NCBI GenBank assembly: GCA_025642075.2
Contig: JAODUO010000983.1
Coordinates: forward strand, 109,048 to 173,047
Length of the DNA: 64,000 nt
Direction of reading: 5' to 3'
DNA from: Ridgeia piscesae
Lineage: Eukaryota; Annelida; Polychaeta; Sabellida; Siboglinidae
Each line of letters opens with the position of its first letter. Within the stretch, counting starts at the first letter, position 1. The notes under the pieces were generated by a model that saw only the letters and a list, made by a program, of their open reading frames with translations, was not told where the DNA came from and ran no database searches. Position numbers and translations under genes: made by a program. Of the stretch, positions 52,568 to 61,120 are shown one piece after another.

Positions 52568-55500
52568 GTACATATAAAACATGTTTTATTTTTTACGACT
52601 AATATATCTTATTTGTGTTGGTAAAATTTGGTTGGCAATGTGCCATGTGAGATCCCTGTATTTTGGGTCTACAAAGGGACATTGTAATCATTTCCAGGTG
52701 TCGCTGAAGTTAATTGTGGGATATGTAGTCAACACTCTTGGTGGAATACGGCATGACTCCAACATATTATAGTAAATAAATTTACTTGTCACACTTTGAC
52801 GCTCCATAGAATTGGGCACTCGTTGCACAAATGCATGAAATAATTGAAGCGGTTTTACGTAGTATGATGGTATGCGCTCAGAATGAGGGATAAGAAGGCT
52901 TGCAAAGGAAGGAACATACTTCCTCAAATGCAAGCCAAATATTTCCACTTGGCTTTGTTACCTTTAATCACTGAGGAGGGCAATACCGATGTTGGAGTCT
53001 GGGGTGATATAACGGCACACCAGTGCCAGGTGTTTCTGTGAGGTGACGTCAGTAACTTCATCTGCCATCATGGCATAGCAGGGTGAGGCTTTCACATCTT
53101 GCAGAAGGGTATCTTCTACTTCTTCTGACAGTGCAGATAAAACACCTGTACAGAGTCCCAGCTTGTGTATGTTGCATTTTTACCAGAATGCAGCTTCATG
53201 ATGTTGGGGGCACCAAGTGTCTCAAGTAGCTTCACCATTGACTCAAACAAATCCAAAGGCAGGTTGTGTTCAATGAGGTAACATATGACACGCAACACAT
53301 CCTGTGCTGCATCTGTTGCAGCACTGGACTGTTTGGCTGATGCTTTCTGCATAGCCTTCTGCCAGACGTCCGCCTTAACTGCAGACTTATGCATCACTGA
53401 ATGTTCGTGGTCTTGAAGCTTGTCGAAGCGCAACGTTTGACATGGAACGTCTATCCACGCCTTCTTTCGACCTCCTGGTGCCATGCCAGCATGAGCTTTG
53501 CATAGACTGCACATCATCCCAAGACACTCAGTGTCTGCACCATCTGCTGACGTCTGTGTGTGGGTAACTGTGTATAGCCACGGCCTTCCATTCAGCCACT
53601 CAGACCGAAAACCGATCTTGTGACCACTTCTCTTTTTCTGAGGTTGGTTGGTACAGGTAGCACTAGCACTAGCACCAGCACTAGCACTAGCACTAGCACT
53701 AGCACTAGCACTAGCACTAGCACTAGCACTAGCACTAGCACTAGCACTAGCACTAGCACTAGCACTAGCACTAGCACTAGCACTAGCACTAGCACTAGAA
53801 CTAGCACTAGCACTAGCACTAGGTGTTGGATCACTGATGTTGTCAGTGATGTCATCAGATGGCGTCTCACTTCCATTGTCATCTACTGCATCCAAATGTC
53901 GGGTGCTGTATCATGGAGAGTTATGTTACACTTATAATGGTGTCTTTATTTAATATCACTTCAAAAATGTGCTAAGGCACAACATGTTTGTACCATAAAT
54001 ATGCCTTGAATTATGAATTATTGTCAACGATGAAACTGAGATATCATATTTAGGCAAAATATGGTGTCAATTTTGCCATTGAAAAAAACCCACCATAATA
54101 CAATTATTCTTAACACAGCTACTCACCCAATATAGTTCCGCAGCCAACCGACAGTCGGTTCAGTGAGACTATCGAGAAAGCAGAGTCACCCAACAATACG
54201 CCTCAGACTAACAGAGGGCACTTCCAAAGTGGTTACTTTTCGTGGAAGCTTAGAAGGCGTGTTAGATCGAATACGGCGATCACACAATATTGACGATGAT
54301 GACCGGCAAGACAACGGCGATGGTGGTACATCAGAGGGCGCTTAAAAAACCCACCAAGCCCCTATAAATACACAGGGCACAAAATTAAACGTACAGGGCG
54401 CAGTTAAATATGGGCAGTGCATTGTGCCACCGTGTAATGGCCTAGCTGGAACACTGGTTGATAATATGATACTTGAAATGTGATAGTTCTTAATTTTATA
54501 TTTCTAAAGTTATACCAATAACACAATCTTCATTTTGTGCGTCAATGTCTGCCGACTCGTTGGGGTGCGATTGCTTGTGTGGCAGTTGGTTACTCATCAT
54601 CTGTAGAATCAATGCTCAACCTAGCACTTTGATACACCTGTGTGCCATGGACGGCATCGTCTTTCTCATGTCTGATGAGTAAGCAGAAGTGATTAGGCAG
54701 AAAGGACACACTGTTTGCCTGTGCAGACATCTCTGTCCATGTCAGGCACACAGCATCAGTGTTGGACTGTGGTGTAACACCATAGCCAGTGGTCTGTGTC
54801 ACACACGAGTGTGTCAGTGTTGGACTGTGGTGTAACACCATGGCCAGTGGTCTGTGTCACACACGAGTGTGTCAGTGTTGGACTGTGGTGTAACACCACG
54901 GCCAGTGGTCTGTGTCACACACGAGTGTGTCAGTGTTGGACTGTGGTGTAACACCACGGCCAGTGATCTGTGTCACATACGAGTGTGTCAGTGTTGGACT
55001 GTGGTGTAACACCACGGCCAGTGATCTGTGTCACACACGAGTGTGTCAGTGTTGGACTGTGGTGTAACACCATGGCCAGTGGTCTGTGTCACACACGAGT
55101 GTGTCAGTGTTGGACCGTGGTGTAACACCATGGCCAGTGGTCTGTGTTACACACGAGTGTGTCAGTGTTGGACTGTGGTGTAACACCATGGCCAGTGGTC
55201 TGTGTCACACATGAGTGTCAGTGTTGGACCGTGGTGTAACACCATGGCCAGTGATCTGTGTCACACACGAGTGTGTCAGTGTTGGACTGTGGTGTAACAC
55301 CATGGCCAGTTATCTGTGTCACACACGAGTGTGTCAGTGTTGGACTGTGGTGTAACACCATGGCCAGTGATCTGTGTCACACACGAGTGTGTCAGTGTTG
55401 GACCGTGGTGTAACACCATGGCCAGTGGTCTGTGTTACACACGAGTGTGTCAGTGTTGGACTGTGGTGTAACACCATGGCCAGTGGTCTGTGTCACACAT

Positions 55501-58500
55501 GAGTGTCAGTGTTGGACCGTGGTGTAACACCATGGCCAGTGATCTGTGTCACACACGAGTGTGTCAGGGTTGGACTGTGGTGTAACACCATGGCCAGTTA
55601 TCTGTGTCACACACGAGTGTGTCAGTGTTGGACTGTGGTGTAACACCATGGCCAGTGATCTGTGTCACACACGAGTGTGTCAGTGTTGGACTGTGGTGTA
55701 ACACCATGGCCAGTGATCTGTGTCACACACGAGTGTGTCAGTGTTGGACTGTGGTGTAACACCATAGCCAGTGGTCTGTGTTACACACGAGTGTGTCAGT
55801 GTTGGACTGTGGTGTAACACCATGGCCAGTGGTCTGTGTCATACACGAGTGTGTCAGTGTTGGACTGTGGTGTAACACCACGGCCAGTGGTCTGTGTCAC
55901 ACACGAGTGTGTCAGTGTTGGACTGTGGTGTAACACCATGGCCAGTGGTCTGTGTCATACACGAGTGTCAGTGTTGGACCGTGGTGTAACACCATGGCCA
56001 GTTATCTGTGTCACACACGAGTGTGTCAGTGTTGGACTGTGGTGTAACACCACGGCCAGTGGTCTGTGTCACACACGAGTGTGTCAGTGTTGGACCGTGG
56101 TGTAACACCATGGCCAGTGGTCTGTGTCACACACGAGTGTGTCAGTGTTGGACCGTGGTGTAACACCATGGCCAGTGGTCTGTGTCACACACGAGTGTGT
56201 CAGTGTTGGACTGTGGTGTAACACCATGGCCAGTGATCTGTGTCACACACGAGTGTGTCAGTGTTGGACTGTGGTGTAACACCACAGCCAGTGGTCTGTG
56301 TCACACACGAGTGTGTCAGTGTTGGACTGTGGTGTAACACCATGGCCAGTGGTCTGTGTCACACACGAGTGTGTCAGTGTTGGACCATGGTGTAACACCA
56401 CGGCCAGTGATCTGTGTCACACACGAGTGTGTCAGTGTTGGACTGTGGTGTAACACCATGGCCAGTGGTCTGTGTCACACACGAGTGTGTCAGTGTTGGA
56501 CTGTGGTGTAACACCATGGCCAGTGGTCTGTGTCACACACGAGTGTATCAGTGTTGGACCATGGTGTAACACCACGGCCAGTGGTCTGTGTCACACACGA
56601 GTGTGTCAGTGTTGGACTGTGGTGTAACACCACGGCCAGTGGTCTGTGTCACACACGAGTGTGTCAGTGTTGGACTGTGGTGTAACACCATGGCCAGTGG
56701 TCTGTGTCAAACACATGTGCCTCACGAAGCTGGTAGAAAGATTCAACTTGTTTTCCAATTGCGGCATGAATATATTGCATGAATATATTGCTAAATCAGC
56801 CGGGCATACAAACAATTGACAGCAACGTCCAGTGGTCACTTATCTTGATGGAGACATCAACAAATTCCTCTTCATGGGTTGCTGAGTGGATGTCATAATG
56901 CTGCTGATTCATGCACATAGGTACAAGTGGAGCTCCTCTGTTTTGTATGTGTCCAACGAAATGGCTCTGTACATGCAGTTGCCATCACCGATGGTGGCCC
57001 TAGGAGTGAAGACATGTGACTTCACCAGCACCTTCATGGTCAGCACCTTCATGGTCAGCACCTTCATGGTCAGCACCTTCATGGTCAGCACCTTCATCAG
57101 CACCTTCATGGTCAGCACCTTCATGGTCAGCACCTTCATGGTCAGCACCTTCATGGTCAGCACCTTCATGGTCAGCACCTTCATGGTCAGCACCTTCATG
57201 GTCAGCACCTTCATGGTCAGCACCTTCATGGTCAGCACCTTCATGGTCAGCACCTTCATGGTCAGCACCTTCATGGTCAGCACCTTCATGGTCAGCATCT
57301 TCATGGTAAAAGGGCACCTTCATGGGTCAGCACCTTAAAAAATGGGTAAAGAAAACCCTTAAAAAATTCAAGCACCTTAAAATGGTCAGAAACCCTTTCA
57401 TGGTTGGGGGGGAAAACCCCTTAAAATGGTCAGTACCCTTCATGGTCAGTACCAATGATGGTCGGGCCATTTTCCCCAGGGTTCCAAGCAGCTTCAGGGT
57501 TTTTTCCCCCCACCCTTTCATTGTCATAAACCCTTTCTGGTCTGATTTTCTTCATGATGAGGGGTGAGAAACGGGGGTGGAACTGTTCCCTCTTACATAT
57601 TAGGTAACCACATGACTCCCGAAAAATGAGTACAATTTTTAAAAACAATACGTTTAAAAGTACCCCTTTTTAAAAAAAAATTTAATTTAACCCCACAGAA
57701 TTTTTCAAAAAGGTGCTCCCAATGATCCAATGACACTCAACTACCAAACTTGCCTGGCATCCATGGGACATCTTTATCTACCAAAATGCGCCCAAAGTTG
57801 AAAATTTTAAAAAAAGAGTCCGATGTACACCTGATACATCTTTATCTACAAAACACAGGTAGCTGCCTGAGCTGTATCACCATGCAGGTACAATTTTTTC
57901 CCCCCGGTAGTGCCGAAGCTTCTCACCATGTTGAACCTTTTATCTGGAGCTCCCTGGGAAAATGTTCTTTATCACCCAAAAATCTTAAATTTCCCTTTGT
58001 CCCCCCGGAGTTGGGGTTAAATTAACCCTTTTCTGGTCTGCCTAATTTAAAATGATGGGCATAAAAAAGGAGGGGAAAGTAAAAGTAAAAAAAAGGAGGT
58101 GTTAAAGAAAAAAAAAGGTAGCTGCCTGAAGCTGTATCACCATGCATGTACACTCATTTATCTACACAAACACAGGTAGCTGCCTGAAGCTGTATCACCA
58201 TGTATGTACACTCATTTATCTACACAAACACAGGTAGCTGCCTGAAGCTGTATCACCATGCATGTACACTCATTTATCTACACAAACACAGGTAGCTGCC
58301 TGAAGCTGTATCACCATGCATGTACACTCATTTATCTACACAAACACAGGTAGCTGCCTGAAGCTGTATCACCATGTATGTACACTCATTTATCTACACA
58401 AACACAGGTAGCTGCCTGAAGCTGTATCACCATGTAATGTACACTAATTTATCTACACAAACAGGTAGCTGCCTGAAGCTGTATCACCATGCAGGTACAC

Positions 58501-60814
58501 TCATTTATCTACACAAACACAGGTAGCTTCCTGAAGCTGTATCACCATGCATGTACATGTACACTAATTTATCTACACAACCGATGCCAAGTGTGTATCT
58601 ACATGGTAGTGTTTGTGTGTTTCAGAATGGGGTGATCACAGTGCAGATGGGGGGTGGACACGGCACATATGTCATCAACAAACAGACGCCCAACAAACAG
58701 ATCTGGCTCTCCTCACCTGTCAGGTAAGCACATGTGTACCACACTGGCCTCACAGCAAACTCTCTCTCTCTCCCTCCCTCCCTCCCTCCCTCCCTCCCCC
58801 TCCCTCCCTCTCCTCCCTCCCTCCCTCCCTCCCTCCTCCCTCCCTCCTCCTCCCTCCCTCCCTCCCTCCCTCCCTCCCTCCCCCTCCTCCCTCCCTCCCT
58901 CCCTCCCTCCCTCCCTCCCTCCCTCCTCCCTCCTCCCTCCCTCCCTCCCTCCCTCCCTCCCTCCCTCCCTCCCCTCCCTCCCTCCCTCCCTCCCTCCCTC
59001 CCTCCCTCCCTCCTCCCCTCCTCCCCCCTCCCTCCCTCCCTCTCCTCCCTCCTCTCCCTCCCTCCCTCCCTCCCTCCTCTCCCTCCCTCCCTCCCTCCCT
59101 CCCTCCCTCCCTCCCTCCCTCCCTCCCTCCCTCCCTCCCTCCCTCCCTCCCTCCCTCCCTCCCTCCCTCCCTCCCTCCCTCCCTCCCTCCCTCCCTCCCT
59201 CCCTCCCTCCTCCTCCCTCCCTCCCCCTCCCTCCCTCCCTCCCTCCCCCCTGTTTATCTGTAGACCCGTCCACCCATCATATGGACAAGGTAAAGTTTAT
59301 TTTCCCACCCATAAAAATGTGTCGTTTTGGGGTAATATTTTATCGAGACCCATCCACCCATATTTAATAAAGTATACGTATTTGGAATGTTTTACTGTAA
59401 CCGCCACCCATTTTGGGTGAAAATTTATTTTGGAATTTTTTATCTGTAGACCCGTCCACCCATCATATGGATAAGTAAAGTATACATACTTTGGTAATAG
59501 TTTTATCTGTAGACCCATCCACCCATCATATGGATAAGTAAAGAATATATACTTTGGTAATAGTTTTATCTGTAGACCCGTCCACCCATCATATGGATAA
59601 GTAAAGTATACATACTTTGGTAATAGTTTTATCTGTAGACCCGTCCACCCATCATATGGATAAGTAAAGTATACATACTTTGGTAATAGTTTTATCTGTA
59701 GACCCATCCACCCATCATATGGATAAGTAAAGTATATATACTTTGGTAATAGTTTTATCTGTAGACCCGTCCACCCATCATATGGACAAGTAAAGTATAT
59801 ATACTTTGGTAATAGTTTTATCTGTAGACCCGTCCACCCATCATATGGACAAGTAAAGTATATTTTCACGATAAAAATGTGTCGTTGTATGGGTAACATT
59901 TCAGGAGAAAAAAAGCTTATTTCACATCTAGAATCCTGTATTTGGATGTGTTACAAAAGCCAAAATATTGTGCTATTTACTGGAGATATTATGATGTAAA
60001 TTAAGCAGTGGAAAAAAACTGATGTTGTTGCTGTTAATGGTGGACATCCAGTCCTTGCCAGGCAGGGTGGCAGGTGACCACATCACCTATGGCAGACACC
60101 ATGGACAATGTATAGAAGGGAGCTGAATCAGTTAAACTCTGACTTAGTAACAGAATCCTCTTGTCGCTGCTGTAACCATGCAGATAACTGTGTAACACAT
60201 CAGATGACAATGCCAAGAAGTCTCAACACAATTACCATTCCTATGAGCCAGCACTGTGTAACATCACCGTGATTAATAGAACACAAACAACTGATTCTAC
60301 TGATGACAAGATGACTGATGACAAGTTCAGCTTATCGTCAGTGTTTGAGCAGCACAGTGTTCCAGGGCGTATGTAGCATGTAGAGTAATCATCTGTGTGT
60401 GAAGGTAGCATGTCCACTCGTCACTCCACTTATCATCTCTTTCTGTATCTACACAAATGGGCTATTTTCTAAGCTGTATATTTTCAGAAACATTTTATTC
60501 TTTGTTATCCAAATACATAAAGATTATATGTTTCGAGATACTGAAAAGAACTGAATTAATTATTTTTACATGTCCGAATATTTACAGTCACGGTCGCAGT
60601 ATTTTTACCAGACAATCCACTGCATGCTGCTGGTGACGCGTTGTATTTCAGTGGACCAAAGAGGTATGACTTCAAAGAAGGCACGTGGATCTACAGACAC
60701 GATGGCGTGTCTCTTCATGACACACTCGCTGCGGAGTTGTCGTCCATGCTTGGCCAGCAGCTGTCGTTCTCGGAGTGTGCGTACGGAACACAACAGAAAC
60801 CCTCTTCCAGCTGA
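32435..60814 (+). CDS. FXN: FXN, frataxin (complete, five exons)
   Basis: Frataxin is the mitochondrial activator of the cysteine desulfurase/scaffold complex for iron-sulfur clusters. Five exons (32435-32539, 35861-35991, 37629-37746, 58626-58723, 60652-60814) join in phase to 204 residues; human frataxin has 210. Exons 3-5 are unmistakable: an acidic helix with [14 protein letters not shown], then [18 protein letters not shown] with the conserved tryptophan (W145), then GPKRYDF and [13 protein letters not shown]. Exon 1 encodes a basic, hydroxylated, nearly acid-free leader ([18 protein letters not shown]) typical of a mitochondrial presequence. Exon 2 is supported by splice sites and phase but has no clear sequence similarity. 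Intron phases after exons 1, 2 and 4 (0, 2, 2) agree with my recollection of the human gene. Intron 3 is 20.9 kb and nearly all repeat. Confidence 0.93.
32780..33130. repeat. Diverged duplication with 'gctctgcgaa' motifs in FXN intron 1
   Basis: Two related segments (about 32800-32920 and 33015-33160) share GCTCTGCGAA or GCTCTGCAAA, the order CAGTGACGT-x-ACTGCTCTG, and AGAATCTTTGACTAG/AGAACCTTTGACAAG followed by GCTATGCRTGTTGTTA. The second contains a full CRE palindrome TGACGTCA inside CAGTGACGTCACTG. Another fragment is near 33425-33450. Confidence 0.6.
33140..34039. other. FXN intron 1, AT-rich
   Basis: No additional exon or named element recognised. Confidence 0.35.
34040..34240. repeat. 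Dispersed repeat with 'acccatcca' motif, copy 2
   Basis: Colinear with 10520-10700 (ATGACCTGAAAT, CTACAAACA, CCATTTTCA, GGAAGATTTT, ACCCGTCCACC, GGGTCTCTACATAAAGC). Family unknown. Confidence 0.55.
34653..34729. mobile_element. Short inverted-repeat element (MITE-like)
   Basis: ACCTGTCTTGAGAGACCA on the left faces TGGTCGCTCAAGACAGGT on the right, with an additional AACCTGTTATGAGCGACC outside the left arm. Small GGTCGCTC-containing foldbacks of this type are widespread in invertebrate genomes. The superfamily is not assigned. Confidence 0.5.
35650..35745. repeat. (TA)n microsatellite in FXN intron 1
   Basis: About 95 bp of alternating T and A with one TTT interruption, about 115 bp before exon 2. 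Confidence 0.97.
35861..35991 (+). CDS. FXN: FXN exon 2 (presequence/processing region)
   Basis: Acceptor TTTCTGTGACAG precedes the exon and donor GTATGT follows at 35992. The 131 nt are open in the required frame, and the two leftover bases (AC) plus the first base of exon 3 give threonine, so the reading frame passes into LSERDFEL. The alternative donor at CACAAG-GTACCA would break the frame. The 3' end is the founder of the 68-bp array that follows. Confidence 0.6.
35961..37020 (+). repeat. 68-bp tandem array of exon-like cassettes grown from FXN exon 2
   Basis: Sixteen copies start at 35961 and recur exactly every 68 bp to 36981. The first copy is the 3' end of exon 2 itself. Each repeat runs CTGATGAGAC, CAGTCACAAGGTACCAC, then the donor GTATGTGTCC and a pyrimidine-rich acceptor CTTCTCTTCCTGTTAG, then AACCTGGTGTCA. 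Each intronic copy is thus a 43-nt segment bounded by a good 3' and a good 5' splice site. Copies are more than 95 percent alike, implying recent amplification. Confidence 0.95.
37629..37746 (+). CDS. FXN: FXN exon 3, acidic helix
   Basis: The exon is 118 nt between acceptor TTGTTGCAG and donor GTAAGT. It encodes the first helix and acidic ridge of frataxin ([31 protein letters not shown]), which contacts iron and the desulfurase complex in studied homologues. Confidence 0.95.
37747..38490. other. Start of FXN intron 3
   Basis: A weak third copy of the 'acccatcca' dispersed repeat lies near 37960-38045. Nothing else was recognised. Confidence 0.35.
38495..38800 (-). mobile_element. Penelope-like element 3' fragment (GIY-YIG C-terminus)
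   Basis: Minus-strand translation reads [33 protein letters not shown], a stop, then [15 protein letters not shown]. This is the order of the region following the GIY-YIG domain of Penelope-like retroelements. Downstream it has CGCTGATGAAGATGTTGAG, a signature often seen in their 3' ends. Only the end of the element remains. Confidence 0.55.
38801..40099. other. FXN intron 3, unannotated AT-rich sequence
   Basis: No gene recognised. A GAGAGAGAGA run lies at about 39760-39780. Confidence 0.35.
41952..43495. repeat. 11-bp tandem array (AAGACAACACT)n, 1.5 kb
   Basis: About 140 copies of an 11-bp unit in two main forms, AAGACAACACT and ATGATAACACT, interspersed in runs. The second form becomes more frequent in the right half. 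A few copies carry single-base or small length changes (near 42205, 42545 and 43185). Confidence 0.97.
44795..45021 (+). other. Exon-like open segment at the edge of the satellite
   Basis: A plus-strand segment lies between CTGTCCCTTAG and TTTCACAG-GTAAGG. It is open throughout and encodes a plausible, non-repetitive peptide ([18 protein letters not shown], then [18 protein letters not shown]). I do not recognise it. The end, [10 protein letters not shown], is the apparent source of the TGAGGTCTCGCAGTGCCTCA sub-repeats that recur through the neighbouring satellite. It could be an exon of an unknown nested gene, a lost FXN exon or chance. Confidence 0.3.
45100..51200. repeat. Higher-order satellite with 1.24-kb unit
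   Basis: At least four near-identical units in direct orientation, with equivalent points at about 45801, 47045, 48284 and 50250; the first two steps are about 1245 and 1239 bp, and the last is longer because of a disturbed copy. Each unit contains several diverged shorter monomers sharing AAGCAGTC and TTTGGTCCTTTAAT-type blocks, and a cluster of GTGCCTCAGTGAGGTCT repeats. This is the architecture of a homogenised higher-order repeat flanked by older monomers. ORFs within the units recur in all copies but have stops and no recognisable family. Confidence 0.9.
48840..49600. other. Disturbed satellite copy with a long A run (possible assembly fault)
   Basis: Within the satellite this stretch follows the unit order but with many small deletions (GCCGAACACCGCATCTCTGA in place of the fuller text), and contains about 51 consecutive A at 49535-49585. 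The copies on both sides are nearly perfect. Confidence 0.7.
51211..51900. repeat. 87-bp tandem array, eight nearly identical copies
   Basis: The unit contains GCAGCACTATTGGTTTAGTT, AAATGAAGCAGCAGTGACAG and CACACAGTGTAATGTCACTT. Copies are essentially identical, so amplification or gene-conversion is very recent. The unit's start resembles the adjoining 1.24-kb satellite (TGCAGAACTATTGGTGAAGT), so it probably arose from it. Confidence 0.95.
51901..52940. other. FXN intron 3, unannotated
   Basis: Includes a (TA)n run at about 52525-52563. No gene recognised; short open frames lack similarity. Confidence 0.35.
52950..53895 (-). pseudogene. hAT-transposase-derived zinc-finger ORF (KIAA1586/ZNF862-like), frameshifted
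   Basis: A 259-residue frame starts at 53895: acidic N-terminus, a Ser-Ala run (about residues 27-75), then a TTF/BED-like domain ([39 protein letters not shown]) as found in KIAA1586- or ZNF862-like proteins, which descend from hAT transposases. The frame stops at 53116. The protein clearly continues one frame over down to about 52965 ([34 protein letters not shown]), which matches the start of the hAT catalytic domain, with the DEVTD acidic motif. A single-base loss in a T run near 53135 explains the switch, so this is a pseudogene, a sequencing error, or less likely an intron. It lies inside frataxin intron 3 on the opposite strand. Confidence 0.65.
53660..53820. repeat. 6-bp repeat (AGCACT)n coding Ser-Ala
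   Basis: About 27 copies of AGCACT with rare variants, in frame within the hAT-derived ORF, giving alternating serine and alanine on the minus strand. Confidence 0.97.
53896..54589. other. FXN intron 3, unannotated
   Basis: A plus-strand open frame at 54163-54345 contains an acidic tail ([14 protein letters not shown]) but has no recognised similarity. Confidence 0.3.
54590..57040 (-). pseudogene. OTU-domain-like gene fragment broken by two tandem arrays
   Basis: On the minus strand an OTU cysteine-protease signature occurs at about 57010-56910 ([15 protein letters not shown], with the catalytic Asp-Gly-x-Cys). After frame changes, [19 protein letters not shown] (to about 56825) and [16 protein letters not shown] (about 56780-56735) follow. 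Beyond a 1.9-kb array the C-terminal part continues at 54780-54590 ([23 protein letters not shown]) and ends at a stop. The order GDGNC, DHW, TWTEM, PNHF is that of OTU-like proteins often carried by invertebrate transposons. OTU proteases remove ubiquitin, but function here is doubtful because of frameshifts and the insertion of the array. Confidence 0.6.
54760..56712. repeat. 58-bp tandem array within the OTU-like fragment
   Basis: About 34 copies of a unit containing GTGTGTCAGTGTTGGACTG, TGGTGTAACACCATGGCCAG and TGGTCTGTGTCACACACGA. The left border is continuous with OTU-like coding sequence ([14 protein letters not shown] on the minus strand, VTPQSNTD also encoded by the unit), so the unit was copied from that coding segment. 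A few units are 54-56 bp (near 55215, 55505 and 55965). Confidence 0.95.
57026..57300. repeat. 15-bp tandem array (ACCTTCATGGTCAGC)n
   Basis: About 18 copies, one shortened by 6 bp near 57095. It is in frame with the OTU-like segment on the minus strand (MKVLT repeats leading into [10 protein letters not shown]), so it looks like an expansion of one pentapeptide codon block at the start of that ORF. Confidence 0.95.
57301..58110. other. Low-quality-looking region with eroded repeats
   Basis: Fragments of the 15-bp repeat (CACCTTAAAA, GGTCAGTACC) and of the 58-bp repeat that follows appear with many homopolymer expansions (CCCTTAAAAAATT, TTTTCCCCCC). This texture differs from all surrounding DNA and resembles uncorrected noisy-read consensus. 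Confidence 0.6.
58110..58585. repeat. 58-bp minisatellite upstream of FXN exon 4
   Basis: About eight copies of a unit with CAGGTAGCTGCCTGAAGCTG, TATCACCATGCATGTACACT and CATTTATCTACACAAACA. It ends about 40 bp before the exon 4 acceptor. Copies contain a donor-like CACAG-GTAGCT. Confidence 0.95.
58626..58723 (+). CDS. FXN: FXN exon 4, central beta sheet
   Basis: The exon is 98 nt between acceptor TGTGTTTCAG and donor GTAAGC. It encodes [17 protein letters not shown], then [15 protein letters not shown], the most conserved part of frataxin, including the surface asparagine, lysine and tryptophan used in cluster assembly. It ends two bases into a serine codon. Confidence 0.97.
58761..59250. 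repeat. (CCCT)n pyrimidine tract directly after FXN exon 4
   Basis: About 490 bp of CCCT and CCT repeats starting 37 bp after the exon 4 donor. It is a polypyrimidine-polypurine mirror-type tract of a kind that can form triplex DNA. Proline/serine-rich frames here are artefacts. Confidence 0.97.
59262..59880. repeat. 63-bp minisatellite in FXN intron 4
   Basis: About nine copies of TTTTATCTGTAGACCCGTCC, ACCCATCATATGGATAAG, TAAAGTATACATACTTTGG. Because the period is 63 bp, one minus-strand frame stays open through the array ([16 protein letters not shown] repeated). The unit contains the ACCCATCCACCC block of the dispersed repeats at 10520 and 34040. The first copy has an acceptor-like CTGTAG and a donor-like ACAAG-GTAAAG. 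Confidence 0.93.
59900..60651. other. FXN intron 4, remainder
   Basis: No repeat or gene recognised. Confidence 0.35.
60652..60814 (+). CDS. FXN: FXN exon 5, C-terminal part
   Basis: Acceptor TTGTATTTCAG precedes the exon. It encodes [14 protein letters not shown], then [16 protein letters not shown], the last strand and second helix, and a short tail ending at TGA 60812-60814. The arginine of GPKRY and the DG-x-SLH motif are family hallmarks. Confidence 0.96.
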
Positions 60815-61114
60815 CATCTCGTGTGTGTTGATTGCCAGTACACATGGTACATTGTACAGAGACTTCTGGGTTGATATACTGCATTCTGACAACGTCAACA
60901 GTATCTTACATGTTGTGTGCATGCTGTGGTGTGTAGGGTTTGGACACCACATTTAAAACGTGATATTGAGTGTGTTGTGTGCAGTCCATCTTAATACCTG
61001 CTATATAGTGTTGGTGCTCTGCTGCTTTCGTGCAATGAGAAATTTTAATTAATGTTGTAAAATATGGAGTATCTTTCATTGCCAAAATTGTACATGTTGA
61101 CAGCAGAGGGTGGT

Positions 61115-61120
61115 AATAAA
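61115..61120 (+). promoter_or_regulatory. Candidate polyadenylation signal of FXN
   Basis: An AATAAA hexamer lies about 300 nt after the frataxin stop codon in otherwise plain sequence, a reasonable 3'UTR length. Confidence 0.45.

Noticed and set aside
37747..58625. GAA repeat expansion as in human FXN
   Set aside because: No long (GAA)n was seen in any frataxin intron; the purine-rich strands here are (AGGG)n and short (GA)n.
58613..59420. Long Pro/Ser/Leu-rich and Gly/Arg/Glu-rich open frames
   Set aside because: They are translations of the (CCCT)n tract in all frames; no codon bias or domain.
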